Origin: an uncultured Ectothiorhodospiraceae bacterium
Lineage (GTDB): Bacteria > Pseudomonadota > Gammaproteobacteria > Nitrococcales > Nitrococcaceae
Assembly (NCBI GenBank): GCA_913056385.1
Contig: CAJXND010000009.1
Location: 1-51,993 of the forward strand
DNA length: 51,993 nt
Direction of reading: 5' to 3'
Position numbers and translations under genes: made by a program. Positions 23,250-33,132 of this stretch are shown here, piece by piece (within the stretch, counting starts at the first letter, position 1; each line of letters opens with the position of its first letter). The notes below the pieces were generated by a model, which was given only the letters and a program-made list of their open reading frames with translations, was not told the origin of the DNA and searched no databases.

Positions 23250-24332
23250 ATGTCGCGTGTTTACAACTTCAGCGCGGGTCCGGCGACGTTGCCGGAACCG
23301 GTTCTGCAGCAGGCGGCCGAGGAAATGCTGGACTGGCGCGGGACCGGCATGTCCGTGATGGAGATGAGCCATCGTGGCAAGGCTTTCGTGTCGATCGCCG
23401 AGCAGGCCGAGGTGGATCTCCGCGAGCTTCTGGAAGTGCCCGATCATTACCGCGTGCTGTTCCTGCAGGGCGGGGCGACCGCACAGTTCTCCGCGGTTCC
23501 GCTCAATCTGCTGGGTAGCGCGGGAAGCGTTGACTACGTCAACACGGGCAGCTGGTCGAAGAAGGCCATTGCCGAGGCGCGCAAGTATACATCGGTCAAC
23601 GTGGTGGCCGAGGGGGGCGGTGGCGATCCGATGTCCATTCCGCCCCAGTCGGAGTGGCAGCGGGACCCCGATGCCGCTTACCTGCACTACTGTGCCAACG
23701 AGACGATCACGGGCGTCGAGTTCCCGGAGATTCCGGAGAGTGGCGACGTGCCGCTGGTCAGCGACATGTCGTCCACCTTTCTCTCGAGGCCCCTCGACGT
23801 CTCGCGCTTCGGCGTGATCTATGCCGGGGCGCAGAAGAATTTTGGCCCGGCCGGTCTGACCGTGGTCATCGTCCGGGATGACCTGCTTGATCGCGCCAGC
23901 GACAAGGTCCCGGCGATCTGGGACTACCGCCGGCAGGCCGAGGCGGATTCCATGCTCAACACGCCGGCCACCTACAGCTGGTATATCGCCGGGCTGGTCT
24001 TCCAGTGGCTCAAGCGCGAGGGCGGGCTCAAGGCGATGGCCGAGCGCAACAAGCGCAAGGCGGACATGCTCTATGCGGCCATCGACGGTTCCTCCCTGTA
24101 CCGCAATCCGGTTGACCCGGCAGCGCGCTCGTGGATGAACGTGCCCTTCGTTCTCGCCGATGATCAGCTGGACGGGGCTTTCCTGAGCGAGGCGGTCGAC
24201 GCCGGGCTGCACACGCTGAAGGGGCACCGCTCTGTTGGCGGTATGCGGGCGAGCATCTACAACGCCATGCCAGAGTCCGGGGTGAATGCCCTGATCGACT
24301 TCATGGCCGATTTTGAGCGACGTCACGGTTAA
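23250..24332 (+). CDS. serC: Phosphoserine aminotransferase
   Basis: A 360-residue PLP enzyme converting 3-phosphohydroxypyruvate and glutamate to phosphoserine, also used in pyridoxal phosphate synthesis. The PLP Lys is Lys196 in GAQKNFGPAG; the N-terminal NFSAGPATLP motif and the C-terminal GGMRASIYNAMP are intact. It opens the serine/aromatic operon and is 10 bp upstream of the serA-like gene. Confidence 0.97.
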   Translation: MSRVYNFSAGPATLPEPVLQQAAEEMLDWRGTGMSVMEMSHRGKAFVSIAEQAEVDLRELLEVPDHYRVLFLQGGATAQFSAVPLNLLGSAGSVDYVNTGSWSKKAIAEARKYTSVNVVAEGGGGDPMSIPPQSEWQRDPDAAYLHYCANETITGVEFPEIPESGDVPLVSDMSSTFLSRPLDVSRFGVIYAGAQKNFGPAGLTVVIVRDDLLDRASDKVPAIWDYRRQAEADSMLNTPATYSWYIAGLVFQWLKREGGLKAMAERNKRKADMLYAAIDGSSLYRNPVDPAARSWMNVPFVLADDQLDGAFLSEAVDAGLHTLKGHRSVGGMRASIYNAMPESGVNALIDFMADFERRHG

Positions 24333-24342
24333 TCGAGGAAAA

Positions 24343-25512
24343 ATGTACAAGGTACTGACTTTCAACAATATATCGGCCCGAGGGCTGGATCGTCTACCGC
24401 GTGAGCGGTTCGAGGTTTCCTCGGAGATACAGCAGCCGGACGCGGTGTTGCTGCGATCCGCCAAGCTGCATGACTGGTCTGTCCCCGAGACGCTCAAGGC
24501 CGTTGGTCGTGCCGGTGCCGGCGTGAACAACATCCCCGTCGACGCCATGAGTCGGCGGGGCATCCCGGTGTTCAACGCCCCCGGGGCCAACGCCAATGCG
24601 GTCAAGGAGCTGGTCATCGCCGGCATGTTCCTGGCGGCACGCAACATCTGCCCGGCCTGGGCGTTCGCCGAGTCGCTGAGCGGTACCGATGAGGAGATGA
24701 ACAAGACCGCGGAGGCGGAGAAGAAGCGTTTTACCGGCTTCGAGCTCCCGGGCCGAACCCTGGGCGTGATCGGGCTTGGCGCCATTGGCGTCAACGTGGC
24801 CAATGCCGCTTCCTCGCTGGGCATGAAGGTCATCGGCTATGACCCCAAGATCACCGTGCGCAGCGCCTGGAACCTCGAGGCCGGTGTGCGGCGGGCTCAC
24901 AGCGTGGACGAGGTGATGGCCGCTGCCGATATCGTCACCCTCCACGTGCCGGAGACCGACGAGACGCGTGGCATGATCAACGGTGCCCGCCTGGCCGGCG
25001 CGCGGGAGGGGCAGGTGCTGCTCAACTTCGCCCGGGCCGGCATCGTCGATGACGAGGCCATCGTCAAAGGACTCCAGCAGGGGCGGCTGCGGACCTATGT
25101 CTGCGACTTCCCCTCGGCAACGCTCAAGGGCCAGGACGGTGTCGTGGCCTTGCCGCATATCGGCGCCTCCACGGCCGAGGCGCAGGAGAACTGCGCCATC
25201 ATGGCCGCCGACGAGGTCCGGGATTTCCTCGAGACCGGCAACATCAGCAACTCGGTGAATTTCCCGGAGTTGATCCTGCCGCGTAACGGCAGTGGCGACC
25301 GGCTGACGGTGGTCAACGCCAACGTGCCCAACATGCTGGGGCAGATTTCCTCGGCGGTCGCGCATGCCGGCTTGAATATCGCCGACATGTACAACAAATC
25401 GCGTGGTGAGCTGGCCTACAGCGTCGTCGATATCGATGGCAAGCTGACGGCGGAGGTTGCCGATCGTCTGAGGGAAACCGAGGGCGTTCTTGCCGTTCGC
25501 GTGATTGAGTGA
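24343..25512 (+). CDS. serA: D-3-phosphoglycerate dehydrogenase, short ACT-domain form
   Basis: A 389-residue D-2-hydroxyacid dehydrogenase for the first step of serine synthesis. The Rossmann motif GLGAIG, the substrate Arg in NFARAGIVDDEA and the His in LPHIGAST are present, followed by a C-terminal ACT domain (about 315-389) that usually binds serine. The usual catalytic Glu of the VFPxEP element is absent; the segment is CDFPSATLKG. ATG at 24343 follows GAGGAAAA. Its position between serC and pheA links steps one and two of serine synthesis in one transcript. Confidence 0.9.
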   Translation: MYKVLTFNNISARGLDRLPRERFEVSSEIQQPDAVLLRSAKLHDWSVPETLKAVGRAGAGVNNIPVDAMSRRGIPVFNAPGANANAVKELVIAGMFLAARNICPAWAFAESLSGTDEEMNKTAEAEKKRFTGFELPGRTLGVIGLGAIGVNVANAASSLGMKVIGYDPKITVRSAWNLEAGVRRAHSVDEVMAAADIVTLHVPETDETRGMINGARLAGAREGQVLLNFARAGIVDDEAIVKGLQQGRLRTYVCDFPSATLKGQDGVVALPHIGASTAEAQENCAIMAADEVRDFLETGNISNSVNFPELILPRNGSGDRLTVVNANVPNMLGQISSAVAHAGLNIADMYNKSRGELAYSVVDIDGKLTAEVADRLRETEGVLAVRVIE

Positions 25513-25528
25513 AACAACGGGGGCAGGC

Positions 25529-26611
25529 GTGACGGGTGAATCGCTGGAATCCATCCGGGCCCGTATCGACGGGATTGATGATGAGCTGTTGAGGCTGGTC
25601 AATGAGCGGGCAAGGGCGGCGGCCGAAGTGGCCGCGGCCAAGCAGGCGGCGGGGGAGTCCGGTGACTATTACCGCCCCGCCCGCGAGGCGGAGGTACTCC
25701 GGCGGGTACGGGATGCCAACCGGGGACCGCTGTCCGACGAGGACGTCACCCGGCTTTTCCGCGAGATCATGTCGGCCTGCCTCGCGCTCCAGCGGCCGTT
25801 GCGGGTCGCCTTCCTGGGGCCGGAGGGAACATTCACGCAGGAGGCTGCACTCAAGCACTTCGGGCATTCGATCCGGAGCCTGCCTCTGGAGGGCATCGAT
25901 GCGGTCTTCCGGGAGGTCGAGGCCGGCGGCGCCGAGTATGGTGTCGTGCCGGTTGAGAACTCCACCGAGGGAATGGTGACGCACACGCTCGATCGGCTCC
26001 TTTCCTCGCCGTTGCAGATCGTTGGCGAGGTCGAGATGCCGATCGTGCAGAATCTCGCCACCCGCGCTGCCGCGCTCGGAGAGATCCGCCGGGTGTATTC
26101 CCATAGCCAGGGCCTTGCGCAGTGTCGCTCTTGGCTGGAGACGCATCTTCCGGCGGCAGAGCGCATCGCCGTGTCCAGTACGGCCGAGGCGGCACGCCTG
26201 GCAGCCGAGGACAGCAGCGCCGCTGCAATCGCCTCGGATGCGGCGGCGGAGCGGTATGAGCTACCCGTGCCGCAACCCTCGATTCAGGATGGCGCGGCGA
26301 ACAGTACCCGGTTCCTTGTTCTCGGCAAGGAGAGTCCGGAGCCCACGGGCGAGGACAAGACCTCGCTCGTCATCGCCCGCGAGAACCGGCCGGGCGGACT
26401 GGCTGGTCTGCTTGCGCCGCTGGCGCGCTATGGACTGAACATGACCCGGCTGGAGTCGCGGCCGTCGCCGGAGGGCATGTGGGAGTATGTCTTCTTCATC
26501 GACCTGGTGGGACATGCCGAGGATCCCGATCTCAAGCGCGCGCTCGGGGAAATGCAGCAGCTGGCGAGCCTGCTGAAGATCCTGGGTTCCTACCCGCGCT
26601 CGGTGGCATAG
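25529..26611 (+). CDS. pheA: Bifunctional chorismate mutase/prephenate dehydratase (P-protein)
   Basis: A 360-residue fusion. The N-terminal AroQ chorismate mutase (1-85, IRARIDGIDDELLRLVNERA) is followed by prephenate dehydratase (about 90-270, with VPVENSTEGMV and the NSTRFLVL signature) and an ACT domain (about 280-355, ENRPGGLAGLL, ESRPSP) for phenylalanine feedback. A GTG at 25529 is preferred over an in-frame TTG at 25505, which would overlap serA by 8 bp; the choice is uncertain. tyrA follows 9 bp later. Confidence 0.95.
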   Translation: MTGESLESIRARIDGIDDELLRLVNERARAAAEVAAAKQAAGESGDYYRPAREAEVLRRVRDANRGPLSDEDVTRLFREIMSACLALQRPLRVAFLGPEGTFTQEAALKHFGHSIRSLPLEGIDAVFREVEAGGAEYGVVPVENSTEGMVTHTLDRLLSSPLQIVGEVEMPIVQNLATRAAALGEIRRVYSHSQGLAQCRSWLETHLPAAERIAVSSTAEAARLAAEDSSAAAIASDAAAERYELPVPQPSIQDGAANSTRFLVLGKESPEPTGEDKTSLVIARENRPGGLAGLLAPLARYGLNMTRLESRPSPEGMWEYVFFIDLVGHAEDPDLKRALGEMQQLASLLKILGSYPRSVA

Positions 26612-26620
26612 GGCGAGCCG

Positions 26621-27499
26621 GTGAATGCTCAGCCGCGGCGTATCTGCCTGGTGGGTGTCGGACTCATTGCGGGCTCCCTCGGACTTGCGCTTAAACGCGT
26701 TGACGCCGTCACCGAAGTGGTGGGGCTGGGGCGCCGGGCCGAGCCGCTGATGCGGGCCCGGGAACTGGGCGTAATCGACCGCTACAGCCTTGATCCCGCC
26801 GACGCACTGGCCGGCTGTGACCTGGTGGTGCTCGGCGTCCCTCTGGGCGCCACTCGAGGGGTCATGGAGCAGCTTCGGCCGTGGCTTGCCGCCGACACCG
26901 TGTTGACCGACGTGGGCAGCGCGAAGGGTTGTGTTGTCGGCGACGTGGAAGCCGCGCTCGGCCATTTTCCCGCGATGTTCGTCCCTGGCCATCCGATTGC
27001 CGGTACCGAGCACAGCGGGGTGGAGGCGGCTTTTGCCACGCTTTTCGAGGGGCGTCGAGTGATCCTCACGCCAACGGCCGGTACAAGCGGCGATGCCACG
27101 ACCACAGTGCAGTGGATGTGGGAGTGCGTCGGGGCGGAAGTGATCACCATGTCCGTCGAGCACCACGATCGCATGCTGGCGATCACCTCGCACCTTCCCC
27201 ATCTGCTCGCCTTCGGGCTCGTGGATATGCTCTCCCGGGCCCCGGATCATGAGGAAATCCTTCGGTACGCGGCCGGCGGGTTCCGCGATTTCACTCGCAT
27301 TGCCTCCAGCGATCCGGTGATGTGGCGGGATATCTGCCTTGGCAACCGCGAGGCGGTGCTGGATGCGCTTGCCGTTTACCGGCGCGATCTGGAGACGCTG
27401 GCCGGGCTGGTGGAGGCCGCTGACGCCGATGGCCTCGAGGCGGTTTTCCGAAGCGCCAAGAAGACTCGGGATGCCCATTTGCACTGGTTCGAGCGCTGA
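26621..27499 (+). CDS. tyrA: Prephenate/arogenate dehydrogenase
   Basis: A 292-residue NAD(P)-dependent enzyme of tyrosine synthesis. It has the nucleotide motif GVGLIAGSLG, the catalytic His in PGHPIAGTEHSG and the conserved SHLPHLLAF helix. GTG start. Unlike the enteric TyrA it lacks a fused chorismate mutase and a C-terminal ACT domain. It lies between pheA and aroA. Confidence 0.95.
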   Translation: MNAQPRRICLVGVGLIAGSLGLALKRVDAVTEVVGLGRRAEPLMRARELGVIDRYSLDPADALAGCDLVVLGVPLGATRGVMEQLRPWLAADTVLTDVGSAKGCVVGDVEAALGHFPAMFVPGHPIAGTEHSGVEAAFATLFEGRRVILTPTAGTSGDATTTVQWMWECVGAEVITMSVEHHDRMLAITSHLPHLLAFGLVDMLSRAPDHEEILRYAAGGFRDFTRIASSDPVMWRDICLGNREAVLDALAVYRRDLETLAGLVEAADADGLEAVFRSAKKTRDAHLHWFER

Positions 27500-27518
27500 T
27501 CACAACGGAGACAACGTG

Positions 27519-28847
27519 ATGGCTTTGAAGGTTGGCCGACGGTTCATCGTGGCCCCCGGTGGGGCGCTGCACGGCGAATTCCGGGTGCCCGGAGACAAAT
27601 CCATTTCCCACCGCTCGGTCATGCTGGGCTCGATTGCCGAAGGCGAAACGCGGGTAGAGGGCTTTCTCGAAGGCGACGATGCCATGGCCACGCTGGCCGC
27701 CATGCGGGCGCTGGGTGTGGAGATTGAAGGACCGGAAGACGGCCGCTTGAGGATTCGGGGTGTGGGTCTGCATGGGCTGCAGGCCGCGGATGCGCCCCTC
27801 GATCTGGGTAATTCGGGCACATCAATGCGCCTGTTCAGCGGCCTTCTGGCCGGACAGCCGTTCGTGAGCGAACTGGTTGGCGATGCGTCCCTGATGCGGC
27901 GGCCGATGCGCCGGGTCACCGATCCGCTGACCCGCATGGGTGCGCGTATCGGCACCGCGCCGAACGGCACCGCACCGCTGCGGATTGAACCCGCACCGGG
28001 TCTGCGGGGTATTGACTACGAGATGCCCATGGCCAGTGCCCAGGTCAAATCGGCGTTGTTGCTTGCCGGCCTCTATGCCGAGGGCGAGACCTGCGTGACC
28101 GAGCCGGCGGTCACCCGGGATCACACCGAGCGCATGCTTGAGGCCTTTGGCGTGCCCGTCACCGTGGAGGGCCCGCGCGTGCGGGTGACGGGCGAGGCAT
28201 CCCTGACGGGGGGCGAGATCGCCGTGCCCGGTGATATCTCCTCGGCGGCGTTTTTCCTGGTCGGTGCTTCCATTGCCTCGCAGGCCTCCCTGACGCTGAC
28301 CAACGTCGGACTCAACCCGACCCGGACCGGCGTGATCGACATCCTCCAGCGCATGGGGGCGTCGATTCATATCGATGCCCGGCATACCGGTGCCGGTGAG
28401 CCGGTGGGGCGCATCACCGTGGAGCCCGCGCCGTTGCAGGGCATTGATATTCCGCCGGAGCTGGTGCCGCTTGCCATCGATGAATTCCCGGCCATTTTCG
28501 TGGCAGCGGCCTGTGCGCGGGGTGAGACCGTGCTGCGCGGTGCCGAGGAGTTGCGCGTCAAGGAAAGCGATCGGATCGCTGTCATGGCCGAGGGGCTGGC
28601 CAGCCTGGGCATCGAGGTCCATCCGCAGCCCGACGGCATCCGCATCGTCGGGGGACAACTGCAGGGTGGTCATGTGCGGGCCTGCGGCGACCACCGGATT
28701 GCCATGTCATTCGCCATGGCGGCCCTGGCGGCGGACGGGCCCGTGACCATCGATGACTGTGCCGAGGTGGATACGTCGTTTCCCGGTTTTGTCGAGCTGG
28801 CGCACGATGCCGGTCTGGCCATTCGTGCCGAGGAGATGTCGGCATGA
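27519..28847 (+). CDS. aroA: EPSP synthase (class II-like motifs)
   Basis: A 442-residue 3-phosphoshikimate 1-carboxyvinyltransferase of the shikimate pathway. The motifs GDKS (25-28), SAQVK (173-177), RDHTE (200-204) and NPTR (266-269) are those reported for class II (glyphosate-tolerant) enzymes, while the PEP-loop reads GNSGTSMR. The ATG at 27519 follows ACGGAGACAACGTG. Its stop overlaps the cmk start by 4 bp (ATGA), as in many relatives. Confidence 0.96.
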   Translation: MALKVGRRFIVAPGGALHGEFRVPGDKSISHRSVMLGSIAEGETRVEGFLEGDDAMATLAAMRALGVEIEGPEDGRLRIRGVGLHGLQAADAPLDLGNSGTSMRLFSGLLAGQPFVSELVGDASLMRRPMRRVTDPLTRMGARIGTAPNGTAPLRIEPAPGLRGIDYEMPMASAQVKSALLLAGLYAEGETCVTEPAVTRDHTERMLEAFGVPVTVEGPRVRVTGEASLTGGEIAVPGDISSAAFFLVGASIASQASLTLTNVGLNPTRTGVIDILQRMGASIHIDARHTGAGEPVGRITVEPAPLQGIDIPPELVPLAIDEFPAIFVAAACARGETVLRGAEELRVKESDRIAVMAEGLASLGIEVHPQPDGIRIVGGQLQGGHVRACGDHRIAMSFAMAALAADGPVTIDDCAEVDTSFPGFVELAHDAGLAIRAEEMSA

Positions 28848-29521
28848 ATGGGCCCATCGGTGTGGTCACGATCGACGGGCCGGGTGGCGCGGGGAAGGGC
28901 ACCATCGCCCGGGTGCTGGCGGAGCGGTTGGGGTGGCATCTGCTCGACAGCGGGGCGATCTATCGCCTTCTGGCGCTGGCCTCTCTTCGGGCCGACATGG
29001 GGCCCGGCGAGGTCGATCGGCTGGCGGCGCTCGCCGAGGCGCTGGATATTCGTTTCCCTACGGCTGGTCCCGAGGCCGGTGAAGTCATCCTTGACGGCGC
29101 GGTCGTCAGTGACTTGATCCGTCAAGAGGCCTGCGGTGAGCGGGCCTCCGTCCTGGCCGCCGTCCCGGTGGTGCGTCAGGCGCTGCTTGATCGCCAGCGG
29201 GCCTTTCGCCAGCCGCCCGGACTGGTGGCCGACGGCCGCGATATGGGGACAGTGGTTTTTCCGGATGCCCCGGTGAAGATCTTTCTGACCGCGAGCGCCG
29301 GGGAACGCGCGCGCCGGCGCCATAAGCAGTTGATGGAACAGGGTGTTGCTGCTAATCTCGCAGATCTTTTGCAGGAACTGAGAGCGCGGGACCAGCGCGA
29401 TACCCAGCGCAGTGTGGCGCCACTCAAGCCGGCAGAGGATGCGGTGACCATCGACACCACGGACTTGTCCGTCGAGGCGGTGGTCAATGCAGTCATGGAG
29501 CGGGTCGAGGCCCGGCTCTGA
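28844..29521 (+). CDS. cmk: Cytidylate kinase
   Basis: A 225-residue NMP kinase phosphorylating CMP/dCMP. The P-loop is GPGGAGKGT, and the CMP-binding features DSGAIYR and [13 protein letters not shown] are intact. The aroA-cmk-rpsA order is conserved. A strong hairpin follows the stop, so much transcription from aroA may end before rpsA. Confidence 0.97.
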   Translation: MNGPIGVVTIDGPGGAGKGTIARVLAERLGWHLLDSGAIYRLLALASLRADMGPGEVDRLAALAEALDIRFPTAGPEAGEVILDGAVVSDLIRQEACGERASVLAAVPVVRQALLDRQRAFRQPPGLVADGRDMGTVVFPDAPVKIFLTASAGERARRRHKQLMEQGVAANLADLLQELRARDQRDTQRSVAPLKPAEDAVTIDTTDLSVEAVVNAVMERVEARL

Positions 29522-29529
29522 AGTAGGTG

Positions 29530-29550
29530 GATGCTGCCGGTGGCAGCGTC
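29530..29550 (+). terminator. Hairpin with U-rich tail after cmk, in the rpsA leader
   Basis: GATGCTGCC-GGT-GGCAGCGTC makes a 9-bp stem (one G-U pair) followed by TTGTGTT. It starts 8 bp after the cmk stop. It can be a terminator or attenuator, or the first stem of the rpsA leader. Confidence 0.55.
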
Positions 29551-29570
29551 TTGTGTTCAAGCAACCAACT

Positions 29571-29590
29571 GGATCGTTCTCCCGATCCCG
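29571..29590 (+). promoter_or_regulatory. rpsA: Leader hairpin just upstream of rpsA
   Basis: GGATCG-TTCTCC-CGATCC is a 6-bp stem; its right arm can alternatively pair with the following CGGATC. The structure ends 16 nt before the rpsA ATG, which has no purine-rich Shine-Dalgarno. E. coli rpsA is also SD-poor and autoregulated through leader hairpins, so a similar S1-binding role is inferred. Confidence 0.4.
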
Positions 29591-29604
29591 GATCAAATCA
29601 TCCC

Positions 29605-31287
29605 ATGAGCGAAAGCTTTGCAGAACTTTTTGAACAGAGCCTTGTGCAGACTGACATGCGGCCGGGCTCCATTGTCACCGCCCAGGTCGTGGCGATCGAT
29701 GGTGAGGATGTCATCGTCAATGCCGGACTGAAGTCCGAGGCGGTCATCCCTTTGCGCCAGTTCACCGACGAGGAAGGTACCGTCGAGGTGAACGTCGGCG
29801 ACGACGTGGAAGTGGCCCTGGACGCCGTCGAGGACGGCAGCGGTGAGACCCGGCTGTCCCGCGAGAAGGCCAAGCGGGCGCGCGCCTGGCGAGTGCTCGA
29901 GGCAGCCTACGAGGGCAGCGAGACGGTCACCGGTCAGATCAGCGGCAAGGTCAAGGGCGGATTCACGGTGGACCTCGGTCACATCCGTGCCTTCCTGCCG
30001 GGCTCGCTCGTGGATATCCGTCCCGTGCGTGACACAACCTACCTCGAGGGCAAGGACCTCGAGTTCAAGGTGATCAAGCTCGACGCGCGTCGCAACAATG
30101 TTGTGGTGTCTCGCCGCGCGGTGGTGGAAGAGGAATACAGCGCAGAGCGTGAGGCACTGCTGGAGAAGCTCCAGGAGGGTCAGACGCTCAAGGGTATCGT
30201 CAAGAACCTCACCGATTACGGCGCATTCGTCGACCTCGGCGGCATCGACGGCCTGCTGCACATCACCGATATGGCCTGGCGGCGTGTCAAGCATCCGTCC
30301 GAAGTGGTGGATGTCGGCCAGGAAATCGACGTCAAGGTGCTTAAGTTCGATCGTGAGCGCAACCGCGTCTCCCTGGGGCTGAAGCAGCTCGGAGAGGATC
30401 CGTGGGAGGCCATTGCCGCGCGCTACCCCGAGGGCAGCCGTGTGGTCGGCAAGGTTACCAACATCACCGACTATGGCTCTTTCGTGGAGATCGAGGAAGG
30501 CGTCGAGGGTCTTGTCCACGTCTCCGAAATGGACTGGACCAACAAGAACGTCAATCCGGCCAAGATGGTCTCGATCGGCGACGAGGTCGAGGTGATGATC
30601 CTCGACATCGACGAGGAGCGTCGCCGGATCTCGCTTGGCATGAAGCAGTGCCAGCCGAACCCCTGGGACGAGTTCGCCGCCACCCATAACAAGGGGGATC
30701 GCGTGACTGGTGCCATTAAGTCGATCACCGACTTCGGCATCTTCGTCGGCCTCGATGGGGGCATCGACGGGCTCGTGCATCTCTCGGATCTCTCCTGGAG
30801 TGATGGGGGTGAAGAGGCCATCCGCGACTTCCAGAAGGGTGAGGAAGTCGAAGCCGTCGTGCTGTCCGTCGATCCCGAGCGTGAGCGCATCAGTCTTGGT
30901 ATCAAGCAGCTGGCGCAGGACCCGGTCTCCCAGTGGGTGGCCAATCATCCCAAGGGAACGGTCGTCACCGGAACCGCCGCCGAGGTGGACGCCAAGGGGA
31001 TCGTGGTCGACCTCGGCGACGAGGTTCAGGGCTATATCCGTGCCGCCGACCTGGCCCGCGAGCGGGTTGATGACGCGCGCAACGTGGTCAACGAGGGCGA
31101 CGAAGTCGAGGCCAAGTTCATGGCCGTCGACCGCCGCAACCGCATGATCAGCCTGTCGGTTCGTGCCAAGGACCAGCAGGACGAGCGCGAGGCCGTCGAG
31201 GGCTATGGCAGCACTGGCACGGCCGGTACCACCACCCTGGGTGATCTGCTCAAGGAGCAGATGGCCGATCGGGGTGACGAGGACTAA
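29605..31287 (+). CDS. rpsA: 30S ribosomal protein S1
   Basis: A 560-residue ribosomal protein with six S1/OB repeats, each showing the F-V-(D/E)-(L/I) and G-L-(V/L)-H pattern (for example [18 protein letters not shown] and [19 protein letters not shown]). It binds mRNA and helps initiation on structured or SD-poor messages. The start at 29605 ([13 protein letters not shown]) matches E. coli S1; an upstream in-frame Met at 29527 lies in the leader hairpin and is rejected. ihfB follows after a hairpin. Confidence 0.98.
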   Translation: MSESFAELFEQSLVQTDMRPGSIVTAQVVAIDGEDVIVNAGLKSEAVIPLRQFTDEEGTVEVNVGDDVEVALDAVEDGSGETRLSREKAKRARAWRVLEAAYEGSETVTGQISGKVKGGFTVDLGHIRAFLPGSLVDIRPVRDTTYLEGKDLEFKVIKLDARRNNVVVSRRAVVEEEYSAEREALLEKLQEGQTLKGIVKNLTDYGAFVDLGGIDGLLHITDMAWRRVKHPSEVVDVGQEIDVKVLKFDRERNRVSLGLKQLGEDPWEAIAARYPEGSRVVGKVTNITDYGSFVEIEEGVEGLVHVSEMDWTNKNVNPAKMVSIGDEVEVMILDIDEERRRISLGMKQCQPNPWDEFAATHNKGDRVTGAIKSITDFGIFVGLDGGIDGLVHLSDLSWSDGGEEAIRDFQKGEEVEAVVLSVDPERERISLGIKQLAQDPVSQWVANHPKGTVVTGTAAEVDAKGIVVDLGDEVQGYIRAADLARERVDDARNVVNEGDEVEAKFMAVDRRNRMISLSVRAKDQQDEREAVEGYGSTGTAGTTTLGDLLKEQMADRGDED

Positions 31288-31300
31288 GACGTCCGCAACA

Positions 31301-31335
31301 GACCACGGCCGGGCAGGTGATGCTCGGTCGTGGTC
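31301..31335 (+). terminator. Long stem-loop between rpsA and ihfB
   Basis: Bases 31301-31315 pair with 31321-31335 over 15 positions (two G-U pairs) around the loop GGTGA. The stem is followed by GTTCTT, a short U-rich stretch. It is probably a terminator or attenuator that separates abundant rpsA mRNA from ihfB-lapA-lapB-pyrF. Confidence 0.65.
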
Positions 31336-31361
31336 GTTCTTGAGGTGATGGATTGCCGTCC

Positions 31362-31667
31362 ATGACGAAGTCGGAACTGATTGAATTGATCTCGGCGAAT
31401 CAGCAGCATCTGGCCCAGCGCGATGTTGAACTGGCCGTCAAGACGCTGCTCGAGCAGATGAGCGAATCGCTGGCCAGCGGCGAGCGGATCGAGATCCGCG
31501 GTTTCGGCAGCTTCTCCCTGCATCATCGGCCACCTCGTATCGGTCGTAACCCCAAGACCGGCGAACCGGTCTCGCTCCCCGGCAAGCACGTACCCCACTT
31601 CAAACCGGGCAAGCAGATGCGGGAGCGGGTGGACGAGGGTCGGTGCAACAATGCGGGGGACGCATGA
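31362..31667 (+). CDS. ihfB: Integration host factor subunit beta
   Basis: A 101-residue HU/IHF-family DNA-bending protein. [21 protein letters not shown] and the DNA-intercalating arm [12 protein letters not shown] are characteristic of the beta subunit, which pairs with IhfA made elsewhere. IHF bends DNA at sigma-54 promoters and phage att sites, both found in this window. Its stop overlaps the lapA start (ATGA). Confidence 0.96.
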   Translation: MTKSELIELISANQQHLAQRDVELAVKTLLEQMSESLASGERIEIRGFGSFSLHHRPPRIGRNPKTGEPVSLPGKHVPHFKPGKQMRERVDEGRCNNAGDA

Positions 31668-31957
31668 AGCGGCTGATCGGCCTGTTGCTTGCGCTGATCG
31701 TCGTGGCGGCGGGGCTGAGTTTTGCCATGCTCAACCCGACGCCCGTATCGCTGGATTTCTACCTTGGCCAGCTCAACCTGCCTGTTTCCCTCTGGCTGGT
31801 GATCGCCTTTGCCATCGGCGTGATCATCGGGCTCGCGGCCGCCACAGGCATACTCATGCGTCAGCGCTGGCAGCTGACACGTCTGCGGCGTGAGGTCGCG
31901 GCTTCCCGCGAGGAACTCTCCGAATTGCGCAAATTGCCGATTCGGAACACGCCCTGA
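31664..31957 (+). CDS. lapA: LapA family membrane protein
   Basis: A 97-residue inner-membrane protein with two transmembrane helices (about 3-22 and 38-62) and a cytosolic basic, coiled-coil-like C-terminus. LapA works with LapB in regulating lipopolysaccharide assembly and LpxC turnover in E. coli. The ihfB-lapA-lapB-pyrF order is typical. The start overlaps ihfB; lapB begins 2 bp after its stop. Confidence 0.93.
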   Translation: MKRLIGLLLALIVVAAGLSFAMLNPTPVSLDFYLGQLNLPVSLWLVIAFAIGVIIGLAAATGILMRQRWQLTRLRREVAASREELSELRKLPIRNTP

Positions 31958-31959
31958 CC

Positions 31960-33132
31960 ATGTGGTACCTCCTCTGGCTGCTGCTTCCGTTGGCAGCCCT
32001 GTCCGGCTGGTGGGTCGGACATCGCTCGGCGAAAGGCGTCGCCCGCCGCCAGCGAACCCTCCCTCGCGATTATTTCCAGGGGCTCAATTACCTCCTCAAC
32101 GAGCAGCCCGACCGCGCGATTGAGGTCTTTACACGCATGGTCGAGCTGGACGAGGACACCGTTGAGACGCATCTCACCCTCGGGAACCTTTTCCGTCGTC
32201 GGGGCGAGGCGGATCGCGCGGTCCGCATCCATCAGAATCTCATCGCGAGACCCTCTCTGGCGCAGGAGCAGCGTGCCGCAGCGCTGCTGGAACTCGCCCG
32301 TGACTATCTGGCAGCAGGGTTGCTTGACCGTGCCGAGACGCTGTTTCTCGAGGCGCTGGAGTTCAGTGAATACCGCACGACGGCGCTACAGTCGCTGCTG
32401 GATATCTATCAACAGGAGCGCGAATGGGAGTCGGCGATTGAGATCGCACAACGCCTGCAGCGCATCAGCGCGGGGGACTATGGGCCCCAAATGGCGCAGT
32501 TTGCCTGTGAGCAGGCCGAGCAGATGATCCGGGACCATGGCGATTCCGGCGAGATCCGTCAGACCATCCGGCGCGCCCTTGGATATGACCGGGGCTGCGT
32601 TCGCGCATCGCTGATGAAATGCGACGTGGAGCAGCAGGAGAACCGCTGGCGCGCTGCCATCAAGGCCTGCCAACGAGTCGAGAGCCAGGATGTCGACTAC
32701 ATCCCGGAGGTGCTGCCTCGGCTTGAGGCATGCTACCAGGCGACCGGCGATCAGGGCCGGTTCATGGCGGAACTCTATCGGTTGCTCAATCGCTACGCGG
32801 GTGTGTCGGTGATCATGAAGCTCAGCGAGTGCATCGAGTCGCGTGACGGGCGCAAGGCGGCGGTGGAATTCCTCGCCACGCAGCTCAGGGAGCGTCCGTC
32901 GGTGCGGGGCCTTGATCGACTCATCGAGCTCAATATCAGCGGGGATGATGAGGACCGCCGTCGCCAGCGGGATCTCAAGGTGCTCCGGGAGCTTTTCCAG
33001 GCCCTGCTCGGCGACCGGCTGCCGTATCGGTGTGTCAAATGCGGGTTCGAGGCTCGCCAGCTCCACTGGCAGTGCCCGGGGTGCCGGTCCTGGTCAAGTA
33101 TCAAGCCGCGTCGCGGTCTGGAGGGGGAATGA
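31960..33132 (+). CDS. lapB: Lipopolysaccharide assembly protein LapB (YciM)
   Basis: A 390-residue protein anchored by an N-terminal helix (about 3-22). The body is a series of TPR repeats (about 35-340), and the C-terminus is a rubredoxin-type metal site with two CxxC pairs (CVKCGF and CPGCRSW). LapB targets LpxC to FtsH and coordinates LPS and phospholipid synthesis. All domains are complete. The stop overlaps pyrF. Confidence 0.96.
   Translation: MWYLLWLLLPLAALSGWWVGHRSAKGVARRQRTLPRDYFQGLNYLLNEQPDRAIEVFTRMVELDEDTVETHLTLGNLFRRRGEADRAVRIHQNLIARPSLAQEQRAAALLELARDYLAAGLLDRAETLFLEALEFSEYRTTALQSLLDIYQQEREWESAIEIAQRLQRISAGDYGPQMAQFACEQAEQMIRDHGDSGEIRQTIRRALGYDRGCVRASLMKCDVEQQENRWRAAIKACQRVESQDVDYIPEVLPRLEACYQATGDQGRFMAELYRLLNRYAGVSVIMKLSECIESRDGRKAAVEFLATQLRERPSVRGLDRLIELNISGDDEDRRRQRDLKVLRELFQALLGDRLPYRCVKCGFEARQLHWQCPGCRSWSSIKPRRGLEGE

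Noticed and set aside
21837-24833. Very long open frame antisense to gyrA and serC
   Set aside because: A shadow of GC-rich coding on the opposite strand; it crosses two real genes and shows no domain.
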